A stretch of 64,000 bases of DNA, from assembly GCF_007859305.1 (NCBI RefSeq), contig NZ_VOHE01000002.1:434001-498000 (forward strand). The letters are read 5' to 3'. This DNA comes from Luteimonas wenzhouensis. GTDB taxonomy: Bacteria > Pseudomonadota > Gammaproteobacteria > Xanthomonadales > Xanthomonadaceae. Position numbers and translations under genes: made by a program. The notes beneath the pieces are model-generated. The model had not been told where the DNA came from. It worked only from the letters and a program-made list of their open reading frames with translations, and made no database searches. Shown here piece after piece: positions 38,095 to 45,379 of this stretch (positions within the stretch are counted from its first letter, which is position 1; every line of letters starts with the position of its first letter).

Positions 38095-39760
38095 GGCGCG
38101 GCTCCGGACCGACCGCACGCCGCGCCGTGGCGACCGCCCTCGCCCGCTGCCGCAATCGCCATGCGCCGGCCGCGGCGATCGCGGCCGTCGCCAGCAGCGC
38201 AAGATCCACTCCCGCCACCGGCCCGTTGCCCGCACCCAGCGTGCGCAGCAGGTGGTCGCCGGTGGTGATCCAGTTGAGCACGGCCGCCGAAACCGCGAGC
38301 ACGGCGATCGCCGCCGCCTGTTCGCGCCAGGCCGGATTGGGCAGCCCCTGCACGACCGGCGCGCTGCGCCACGCCGCATGCAGCAGTGCGGCCATCCACG
38401 TGCCCCAGAAGGCGCAGCGCTCCCAGGTCGCGCGCGCCGGCAGGTCCTCGGGCAGGAGCCGGTTCGCGACCAGGATGCCCAGGGCCGCCAGCACCATCCC
38501 GGTGACCGCCGCCACCGCGAGCGCATCGACCACGCGTGCGCCCTGCCGGCCCTGGCGCGCATGCTGGCGCTTGCGCTTCTCGACGAAGAAGACGAAGCCG
38601 GTGGCGATGCACACGGCGCCGGCCAGTCCGCCGAGCACGTACAGCCAGCGCAGCAGCCAGTGGCGGAAGTGCTGCAGGTGCAGCCCGGTCAGGAACTGCG
38701 CCATCCGCTCCACCGGGGTGGGCGCGGGATCCTCGCGGATCAGCTCCCCGGTCGCGGCCCGGTAGTGGATGCCATCGCCGACCAGGGCGATGCGGTCGGT
38801 GCCCGCGCGGTACACGCTGACGTAGCCGTTGGCATCGCCCACGTGCTGCAGCACCAGGAAGCCGACGTCGCCGGCCTTGCCGTCCTCGGCCCAGCGGCGC
38901 CGCGCGTCGGCCACCATCGCGTCCACGTCCGCCAGCCCGGCCGCCACGCCGGCGCGCTCGTGCGGCAGCCCGGTGCGGCCGGCCTCGAGGCGCGCGTTGA
39001 GGTCGTGCAGCTCGTGCAACTGGGTATGGCCGACCGGGAAGTAGTAGGTCGCGGCGAAGATCAGCAGTCCGGTCAGCGCGAAGAAGAAGTGGAACGGCAG
39101 CGCCACCACGCCGGTGAGGTTGTGCAGGTCGAGCACCGAGCGCAGCCGCGCGCGGTCGGGCCGGAAGGTGAAGAACTCGCGGAACAGGTGTCGGTGCATC
39201 ACGACGCCGGTGGCCAGCGCGGCCAGCATCACCAGCGCCGACAGGCCCACGATCCAGATGCCGAGGTTCCGCCAGTCCAGCGTCAGCCCGTAGTGCAGCG
39301 GGAAGAAGAAGCCGCTGCCGACCTTGAGCCGGTCGTCGGGCAGCGGCCGGCCGTCGCGCGGGTCGATGGTGGCGTCGGCCCACAGCAGGTCGCCCGCGTG
39401 CCTGGCATTGGGCACGACGAAGCCGGCGAACAGCTGCAGCACCGGATCGCGGTGGGTGGTGTAGGCGCTCCAGGTCCCGACGGTGTCGTACTGCGCGGGC
39501 ATCGGCCCGTCCACCCTCGGGCGCATCGCCTCGATCGCCTCGGGCGTGGGCTGGATGCGCTCGAACGCCGGCCGCAGCACCGCGTCGAACGACGGCATCG
39601 GCTGCGGCTCGAACCGCGTCGCAGGGATCGCCCAGCGGTCGATCTCGCGGTCGAACACCGACAGCGCGCCGAAGAAGAACGCCGCCATCAGCACGAAACC
39701 CAGCACCAGGCCGAACCAGGTGTGCACCCATGCCATCGCCTGGCGGAATCCCTGGAACAT
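38087..39760 (-). CDS. PepSY-associated transmembrane protein (siderophore-iron reductase-like)
   Basis: 557 residues. The first helix (MAWVHTWFGLVLGFVLMAAFFFGALSVFDREIDRW, shown here over residues 8-42) is the classic PepSY_TM start. Three more helices with His residues likely to bind haem follow (MLAALATGVVMHRHLF, DLHNLTGVVALPFHFFFALTG, FLTGLHLQHFRHWLLRWLY), then a C-terminal multi-helix region. Such proteins (FoxB/PiuB type) act after TonB-dependent uptake to reduce ferric siderophores at the inner membrane. Lies 12 bp after the DUF3649 gene in the iron operon. Confidence 0.88.
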   Translation of the reverse strand: MFQGFRQAMAWVHTWFGLVLGFVLMAAFFFGALSVFDREIDRWAIPATRFEPQPMPSFDAVLRPAFERIQPTPEAIEAMRPRVDGPMPAQYDTVGTWSAYTTHRDPVLQLFAGFVVPNARHAGDLLWADATIDPRDGRPLPDDRLKVGSGFFFPLHYGLTLDWRNLGIWIVGLSALVMLAALATGVVMHRHLFREFFTFRPDRARLRSVLDLHNLTGVVALPFHFFFALTGLLIFAATYYFPVGHTQLHELHDLNARLEAGRTGLPHERAGVAAGLADVDAMVADARRRWAEDGKAGDVGFLVLQHVGDANGYVSVYRAGTDRIALVGDGIHYRAATGELIREDPAPTPVERMAQFLTGLHLQHFRHWLLRWLYVLGGLAGAVCIATGFVFFVEKRKRQHARQGRQGARVVDALAVAAVTGMVLAALGILVANRLLPEDLPARATWERCAFWGTWMAALLHAAWRSAPVVQGLPNPAWREQAAAIAVLAVSAAVLNWITTGDHLLRTLGAGNGPVAGVDLALLATAAIAAAGAWRLRQRARAVATARRAVGPEPRHA

Positions 39761-39772
39761 GTTCCCTCCTCC

Positions 39773-40120
39773 TCAGGCCAGCAACGCCTGCACCAGCGAC
39801 GCGACGCCTGCGAGCACGGTGCCCCCGCCCGGCAGCACCACCCACGCCAGCCATTCGCGCCGCACCGCGAACGCCCACAGCAACGCCACCAGGAGCGCCA
39901 GCACGCCGAGCAGGCTGGACAGGAACTCGGCGTCGTGGAAGCCCATCCCCGCGGCGTACATCAGCGCCGTCCCGGCCGCGACCACGCCCCAAGCGAAGGC
40001 GTAGCCCCCAAGCACCGCGACCAGCACGCGCGAGGCGAAGCGCAATCTGCGCCGGCGGCCCGTGGCGCTGGCGATGGCGGGGCTGGCGCGGGACATGGCG
40101 GTGGCCTCGTCGTGGCTCAT
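39773..40120 (-). CDS. DUF3649 family membrane protein
   Basis: 115 residues with two to three helices (LVAVLGGYAFAWGVVAAGTALMYAAG shown over residues 32-57, LLGVLALLVALLWAF, GTVLAGVASLVQALLA). The RxLLAVLGGYA-like start and FHDAEFLSSLLG are typical of DUF3649, which co-occurs with PepSY reductases and TonB receptors. Placed 19 bp after the receptor gene. Probably an accessory iron-uptake membrane protein; mechanism unknown. Confidence 0.83.
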   Translation of the reverse strand: MSHDEATAMSRASPAIASATGRRRRLRFASRVLVAVLGGYAFAWGVVAAGTALMYAAGMGFHDAEFLSSLLGVLALLVALLWAFAVRREWLAWVVLPGGGTVLAGVASLVQALLA

Positions 40121-40139
40121 GGGGCGCAGGCAGGCGTGC

Positions 40140-42335
40140 TCACTGGAACCTCCAGTCGAAGCTCAGCGTGTAGTTCGCGGGCGCGCCGTAGTAGCCGCTG
40201 TAGCGCAGCGTGTTGATGTACTTCCGGTCGCCCAGGTTGCGCACGTTCAGTCGCAGGGTGGCGTTGGGCCGCAGCTCCCAGGACACGAACGCATCCACCA
40301 CCTCGTAAGCGTCCTGGCGCACGCGGAACCCACTCGATTCGGTATTCCACACGCCGGACTGCCAGCGCCCGGCCACGCCCCAGCCCAGCGCCGGGACGGA
40401 AGGCACGCGCCCGGCCAGCTGCAGGTTGGCCGTGCGGCGCGGCACCCAGGGATAGGTGTCCTCGCCGTCGAGGCCGTCCAGCTCCAGCGCGGTGACGCCG
40501 AACACGACATCGAGGTGCTCGCCGAGCCGGCCCACCGCTTCGAGTTCCACGCCCTTGGAGCGCACGTCCACCGGCGCGTACACGTACGAGCCGTATTCGT
40601 TGTACTCGCCGGTGGGCGTCGCCAGTCCGTCCTGGTCGGCCCTGAACACGGCGAACGTGGTCAGCAGGCGGCCGTCGAGCCAGTCGGCCTTGATCCCGGC
40701 CTCGACGTTCACGCCCCGGCTCGGATCGAGGTAGCGGTCGTCCGCGTCCACCTGGTCCTGCGGTTGATGGATGTCCGACCAGCTCACGTAGCCGAGCACG
40801 CGCTCGCTAAAGTCGAAGGTCAGTCCGGCATAGGGGCTGGTGTGGCGGGTGGACTGGTCGAAGTCGAGCGCGTACGAGCGGCCATGGCGGCGGTAGCGCG
40901 CGTGGTTGACGCCGAGGATCGCCTTGAGCCGATCGGTCAACGCCAGGCGGGTGGTGCCGAACACGCGCTCGAGCGACTGGTTGAGCGCGGAGTACTGCAC
41001 CGGTTCGCCCCAGGCCGGCTCGGGCAGCGCGCTGGTGGGATACGGGAACGGCGGCAGCGGGCCCCAGGCCGGCGCGTCGGGATCGGCCGCGCGTTCGCGC
41101 CCATCGTCGCTGCTGCGCGAGGCACTCACGCCGACCACCAGCTCGTGCGCGCGGCCGAAGGCCTCGAAGCGACCGTCCAGCGTCGCCGTGCCCAGGCGCG
41201 CCACGGCGCGGTCGTCGCCCCCCCACGGGTAGCCGACCAGGCCGAGTCCGGTGCCGGGCTCCAGCCCCATGCCCGCGCCGTCGTAGGCGTAGAACATGCG
41301 CTCGTCGCCGCTGAAGCGCCGATGGTCGTAGGCAAGCTTGAGCTGCCAGTCGTCGCCGAGGCGGTGCTGGTACTCGATGAAGGCGGTGTGGGTGGTCGTG
41401 TTCCAGTACGTCCAGTCCTGGGTGGTGGTGGCGCTGGTGGGCCACTCGAGCTGGCGGCCGTCGGCGTCCACGAACACCAGCGCGCCCCACATGATCCCGT
41501 CCGAGCGGGTGCGCTGGTACGACCAGCCCAGCGCCAGCGTGCCGTTCCGGCCGACCTGGCCATCGACCACGCCGTAGACGAAGTCGCGGCGGTCGTGGTT
41601 GGCGCGCAGCCAGGAGTCGCCGTCCTCGTGCGCGGCGACCACGCGCCCGGCCCAGGTGCCGTCGACGGTGAACGGCGTCGAGTAGTCGAACTCGGCGCGC
41701 AGCGTATCCCACGACCCGTAGGACAGGCCGAACAGCCCCTGGCGTTCGTTGGTGGGACGCTTGCGCACGTAGTTGATCGTGCCCGCGGCGTTGCCCACGC
41801 CGGTGAGCAGGCCGTTGGCGCCGCGGATCACCTCGACCTTCTCGTAGCCGAAGGCGTCGATGGCGCCGGTGGCGATGCCCCAGCTGTTGGGCATGCCGAC
41901 GCCATCGACCTGGGTGTTGAGGATGTCGAAGCCGCGCGCGCCGTAGCTGGTGCGGTTGGTCTCCCACTCGTCCACGCGCACGCCGGTGGCCAGGCGCAGG
42001 GCCTCGTTCACGCTGTCGGCGCCGAAGCGGCGCATCTGCGCGGCGTCGACCACGCTGATCGACTGCGGCGTGTCGCGGATCTCCAGGTCGAGGTTGAGCG
42101 CGCCGTTGCTGACCCGGCTGGCGCGCTGGGCGACGACGAGCACGGCATCGAGTTCGGTGGCGCCGCGGCTGGTGACGGCAACGTCTGCCGGGCCGGCATC
42201 CTGCGCCGCCGCGACGGCTGGCAGGCAGGCGACCAGAACTGCGGTCGCCAGGCGGGACGGAACGGGGGGGAAGGGGCGGACCCTGGAAACGCGGGAACAG
42301 GCACCGGCGGGCCGCGCGGAGGACGTGTCAGGCAT
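40140..42335 (-). CDS. TonB-dependent siderophore receptor
   Basis: 731 residues. A signal peptide (residues 1-45, ending ACLPAVAAAQ) precedes the plug domain with a TonB-box-like ELDAVLVVAQRA and ETPQSISVV-type motif (RDTPQSISVVDAAQMRRFG). A 22-strand barrel follows, ending with the C-terminal signature NYTLSFDWRFQ (aromatic last residue). Imports ferric siderophore across the outer membrane (FhuE/FpvA-like group). ATG 42335 has AGGA five bases upstream. A Fur-like box lies in the leader region about 120 bp upstream, so it is expected to be iron-repressed with the three downstream genes. Confidence 0.94.
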   Translation of the reverse strand: MPDTSSARPAGACSRVSRVRPFPPVPSRLATAVLVACLPAVAAAQDAGPADVAVTSRGATELDAVLVVAQRASRVSNGALNLDLEIRDTPQSISVVDAAQMRRFGADSVNEALRLATGVRVDEWETNRTSYGARGFDILNTQVDGVGMPNSWGIATGAIDAFGYEKVEVIRGANGLLTGVGNAAGTINYVRKRPTNERQGLFGLSYGSWDTLRAEFDYSTPFTVDGTWAGRVVAAHEDGDSWLRANHDRRDFVYGVVDGQVGRNGTLALGWSYQRTRSDGIMWGALVFVDADGRQLEWPTSATTTQDWTYWNTTTHTAFIEYQHRLGDDWQLKLAYDHRRFSGDERMFYAYDGAGMGLEPGTGLGLVGYPWGGDDRAVARLGTATLDGRFEAFGRAHELVVGVSASRSSDDGRERAADPDAPAWGPLPPFPYPTSALPEPAWGEPVQYSALNQSLERVFGTTRLALTDRLKAILGVNHARYRRHGRSYALDFDQSTRHTSPYAGLTFDFSERVLGYVSWSDIHQPQDQVDADDRYLDPSRGVNVEAGIKADWLDGRLLTTFAVFRADQDGLATPTGEYNEYGSYVYAPVDVRSKGVELEAVGRLGEHLDVVFGVTALELDGLDGEDTYPWVPRRTANLQLAGRVPSVPALGWGVAGRWQSGVWNTESSGFRVRQDAYEVVDAFVSWELRPNATLRLNVRNLGDRKYINTLRYSGYYGAPANYTLSFDWRFQ

Positions 42336-42453
42336 GGTCTTCCTGTGGAGGAGGTGGCAAGGCTGCTCACCCCTGGCGTGTCGCGGCTTGGGGATCCCGT
42401 GGTCGGGTCGTTGCGGGCACTGGCGCGAGGCACGGCCGACCGACCGGAGCATA

Positions 42454-42472
42454 TTAAATGGGAATCATTCTT
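42454..42472 (-). promoter_or_regulatory. Fur box upstream of the TonB receptor operon
   Basis: The 19-mer matches the GATAATGATAATCATTATC consensus at 12 positions, including an unbroken AATCATT, in a strikingly AT-rich island of otherwise GC-rich DNA. A reverse-strand TAATAT (42456-42451) adjoins it and could be the -10 element. The rest of the gap 42336-42763 holds one palindromic repeat and no gene. Confidence 0.7.
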
Positions 42473-42570
42473 ATACCGCAAGTCATTCCCGATTCCTGGC
42501 GCGGGCAGCGGGCGTCCCCAGCGCGGTGGGGGTGTGATCAAGACCACGGCGGACGCCGTGAGCGGCCCCC

Positions 42571-42604
42571 ACCCCAGCCCTCCCCCGCGCGCGGGGGAGG
42601 GGGC
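42571..42604. repeat. single GC-rich palindromic repeat
   Basis: CCCTCCCCCGCGCGCGGGGGAGGG, a solitary member of the palindrome family found as arrays at 25.9, 27.8 and 36.4 kb. Confidence 0.75.
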
Positions 42605-42763
42605 GGGCGTCTGGACCTGACGCGCCGTGAGCGCCGCTCTCCCGCCCGAGGGAGGGACCGGAGGGGTCTTGGGAGTCGAACCGGCCCGGCTTCCCGGCCC
42701 GGCTTCACGGTCCGCCGACGCGGTCCGACGCACTCTGCACGGCCATCCAGACGGGGCCTGGCG

Positions 42764-42970
42764 ATGCGAGCAGACCACCACCAGAGGCAACCGGGCTCCG
42801 CGGCCCGGCGCAGGGATCGACGCCTGGACCTGGCGGTCGGCTACGCGATCCTGGCCATGTTCATCGGCAGTTTCCTGGCCCTGGCCGCGCTGCTGCCGGC
42901 CGAACCGGCGGGCACGGCCGCCGGACGGGCGCCCGCGGCGGATAGCCAGGTCGCGGCCAACGGCGGCTGA
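42764..42970 (+). CDS. small single-span membrane protein
   Basis: 68 residues. A basic N-terminus (RRRDRRLD) precedes one membrane helix (LAVGYAILAMFIGSFLALAALL, residues 24-45) and a short Ala-rich periplasmic tail. Positive-inside charge distribution supports a real protein. Ribosome site weak. No family recognised. It converges with the following reverse gene (13-bp gap). Confidence 0.5.
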   Translation: MRADHHQRQPGSAARRRDRRLDLAVGYAILAMFIGSFLALAALLPAEPAGTAAGRAPAADSQVAANGG

Positions 42971-42983
42971 CGCGCCAGCGCGC

Positions 42984-43304
42984 TCAGTCGCGCAGGCGCA
43001 GGGTGGGTTCCTCGTCCAGGGTGCCGTCCTCGCGCACCACGACGAAACGGGTGTCGTCCTTGTCGAACAACACCGGAATCGGCGCCAGGAACAGCGGCCG
43101 GCGCACGAAGGCCAACCGCCACTTGAAAATCTCCAGCGCCTCGATGGTGACCAGCTGCTCGGGCGTCAGCCCGGCGCGCAGCGCCTCCGGATCCTCCACC
43201 GAAGCAGCACGCTTGCGGCGTTCGCGGACCGGTGCCGCCTTCTTCTTCGCTGCGCCGGGCTGTGACGGTGGGGGGATCGGGGCGTGTTCCGGCTTGCGCG
43301 ACAT
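42984..43304 (-). CDS. conserved hypothetical protein (106 aa)
   Basis: A Lys/Arg/Pro-rich N-terminus (MSRKPEHAPIPPPSQPGAAK, then KKKAAPVRERRKRAAS) is followed by a compact domain (LRAGLTPEQLVTIEALEIFK, WRLAFVRRPLFLAPIPVLFD, FVVVREDGTLDEEPTLRLRD). Cytoplasmic. I recognise this only as a type of small conserved xanthomonad protein. The start at 43304 excludes an unlikely Arg-rich upstream extension. Confidence 0.7.
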   Translation of the reverse strand: MSRKPEHAPIPPPSQPGAAKKKAAPVRERRKRAASVEDPEALRAGLTPEQLVTIEALEIFKWRLAFVRRPLFLAPIPVLFDKDDTRFVVVREDGTLDEEPTLRLRD

Positions 43305-43610
43305 CGTGGCTCCAGGGGATCGGACGACGGCAACGCGTGTTCCCCGTCGCACGCATCGCACGCGCGTCAATCAGGCAAGAAGCGTGCCGCGGGGCCGGGC
43401 CGGCGCGGCGGCGCCGGGTCGTGTTCAGCCAGCGACGGGGCCATCGCGCCGCCGTCGCCCTGCCCGTTCATGCAGGCCAGACGCGGGCGGCGGGCGCGGC
43501 GCGCTCCGGGTGCCCTCGCGCCTGCCGGCCGCGACGGCGTGGCCGCGCAACAGCCAGGAGTGACGCAAACCCGTCATTGCCGCCGCGCAACGGCAGTCCG
43601 CTCCGTGACG
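43305..43610. other. 306-bp intergenic region, no gene seen
   Basis: Lies between two reverse-strand genes and should carry the promoter of the 106-aa gene. No tRNA, palindromic repeat or convincing terminator was found; the open frames are Arg/Ala/Gly-rich. Confidence 0.4.
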
Positions 43611-44357
43611 CTATGGCGCAAGCGCGGGTTCGAACGAAAACCCGTCGCCCACCTCCTGCAGGCAGGTGAATCCGTCCCGCGGCAACCGCATCCACCGGCG
43701 TTCGCCTTCGGCGTCGTCCTCGATGCTGCCGGTGCGGGTCCAGCCGCGGCCGGTGAGGAAGTTGAGGCTGCGCTGCGTGATCTCGCCGGTGGCGCGATGC
43801 AGCGATGTCTCGTCGAGGCCGACCAGGCGCGCGCAACCGTCCTGGATGCGGAACGCGAAGCTGCGCTGGGTGCTGGCCCAGCTGCCGGCGCTGGCCCAGG
43901 CATGCAGCGTCACGCTGAACACGCGGCTCGGCGCGATCCCGAGGGCGTCCTCGGGGAGCACGTCGTCATGGGCCGGCGAATGCGGGCGCGGGATCAGGGC
44001 GTGGTCGGCCACCAGGCGGCGATAGCCGTCGGCGTCGGCGAGCGCCACCACCAGCATGCGCGGGTTGGTGTCGAAGCGCGACGGGCCCGGTCCGTCGTGG
44101 GCGAGGACGTTGGCGGGGTCGTCCATCTTCAGCACCAGCAGCAGGTCGCTGCGCCCGTCTTCGTCGAGGTGGCCTTCGACCGCACGTTCGACGCGCCAGC
44201 CGGGCGGTGCGAAGCCGTCGGCGGTGGTGGCGTGCGCGGGAACGTCGGGCCACTCGACCGGCGGCGGCTCCAGGTCCTGCGCGTGGCTGGCGGCGGCCAG
44301 GCACGCCAGGGTCCACGCCGCGGCGCTGCGCCAGGGGCGATGGCGGTGGATGGACAT
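43611..44357 (-). CDS. secreted hypothetical protein with FG-GAP/VCBS-like segment
   Basis: 248 residues with a Sec signal peptide (WRSAAAWTLACLAAASHAQ, cleavage near 28). The stretch GHLDEDGRSDLLLVLKMDDP (near 65) resembles the calcium-binding DxDxDG pattern of FG-GAP repeats. The rest has a mixed beta pattern with two Cys (DGCARLVG, DGFTCLQEVG). Periplasmic or secreted; function unknown. Followed at 129 bp by the MrfB-like gene on the same strand. Confidence 0.75.
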   Translation of the reverse strand: MSIHRHRPWRSAAAWTLACLAAASHAQDLEPPPVEWPDVPAHATTADGFAPPGWRVERAVEGHLDEDGRSDLLLVLKMDDPANVLAHDGPGPSRFDTNPRMLVVALADADGYRRLVADHALIPRPHSPAHDDVLPEDALGIAPSRVFSVTLHAWASAGSWASTQRSFAFRIQDGCARLVGLDETSLHRATGEITQRSLNFLTGRGWTRTGSIEDDAEGERRWMRLPRDGFTCLQEVGDGFSFEPALAP

Positions 44358-44488
44358 GCCGGGCTCCGGGCGGGGCGGGTGGTGTGGGAAGGATGCCTCG
44401 TGGACGGGGAGGGGCCAAGGGTGGGTGGGTGGCGGTGCAGGTGCCCCTCCCGGTCTCCCCGGACCGGGGGAGGGGCACGCGGCGGGCG

Positions 44489-45379
44489 TCAGCGGGGGAC
44501 GGGGTGCAGCGGGGGGCCGCCCTGGGCCAGGGCGTGGAAGTGGACGAGGAGGCCGCACAGGCTGCGCAGGTCGCGGGCGTTGTGCTCGGCCACCTTGCGC
44601 AGTCGCTCGGCGCTGCCGCCGCGCAGATAGGACAGCCACGCGGCCGGGGCCTGGGAGCCCGGCAGGTCGTCCTCGCGCACCACGCCCAGCAGCTGGCGTT
44701 CGGCGGTGGCGAGGCGGCAGTTCTCCCACACCCCGCGGTAGAGGCGGCGCACGGGATGCAGCAGGTCGATGTGCTCGCGGCCGAGCACCGGGTCGGGCAG
44801 CCGCGCCAGCGTGTAGCGCGTGCTCAACAGCGGCCGGTCGTAGCACTTGCCGTTGTAGGACAGAAGCACCGTGCCCGGTTCCAGCCACGCGGCGAACTCG
44901 CGCAGCATCGCCTGCTCGGCGCCCATCGTGGTCATCAACAGCTGGCGGATGCGCAGGCCGCCATCGCGCCAGTCGCTGGCGCCGATCATGAAGGCGCGCG
45001 TGCCGGTGCCACCGGCCAGGCCCGTGGTCTCGGTGTCGAAGGCGAGGATGCGCCGGGTCTCGACAGCGTCCATGCCCAGCGCGGACAGGTCCAGCCGCTC
45101 CGGCAGCCGCTCGAACGGGACCCAGGTCTCGATGCAGCGCAGGCCCGGCGCCAGCTCCGCGCCGTCGAGCCGGCGATCGAGGCTGCGCACGACCGCCGGC
45201 GCGGCCGGACGCAGCCCGAGCAGCTTGCGCAGCTGCGCCAGCTGGTCGGAAGCCGACGCAGGCTGCGGCATCGGCGGCGCTGGCGGAGGACTGGACGGCA
45301 CCGCGGCACCAGCCGGCGCCATCGACGCTGCGCCCGCCTGTCGCCGCAATCCCGCCAACCGGTTCGCCAGCGCGCTCAA
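44489..45379 (-). CDS. YprB/MrfB-like 3'-5' exonuclease (RNase H fold)
   Basis: 296 residues. A Pro/Ala-rich N-terminal part precedes a DEDD-type exonuclease domain: ILAFDTETTGLAGGTGT (Asp-Glu pair near 118), SYNGKCYDRPLLSTRY (near 184), HIDLLHPVRRLYR, and EHNARDLRSLCGLL (final Asp). This is the YprB/RNase_H_2 signature. In Bacillus subtilis YprA-YprB are MrfA-MrfB, which repair mitomycin C damage. The start is TTG at 45379 inside the sequence TTGA that also holds the helicase stop, with GGGAGG upstream. Function by homology. Confidence 0.85.
   Translation of the reverse strand: MSALANRLAGLRRQAGAASMAPAGAAVPSSPPPAPPMPQPASASDQLAQLRKLLGLRPAAPAVVRSLDRRLDGAELAPGLRCIETWVPFERLPERLDLSALGMDAVETRRILAFDTETTGLAGGTGTRAFMIGASDWRDGGLRIRQLLMTTMGAEQAMLREFAAWLEPGTVLLSYNGKCYDRPLLSTRYTLARLPDPVLGREHIDLLHPVRRLYRGVWENCRLATAERQLLGVVREDDLPGSQAPAAWLSYLRGGSAERLRKVAEHNARDLRSLCGLLVHFHALAQGGPPLHPVPR

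Noticed and set aside
43611..43650. tRNA-like T-loop (GGTTCGAAC)
   Set aside because: It lies within the 3' coding end of the secreted hypothetical gene and no cloverleaf can be formed around it.
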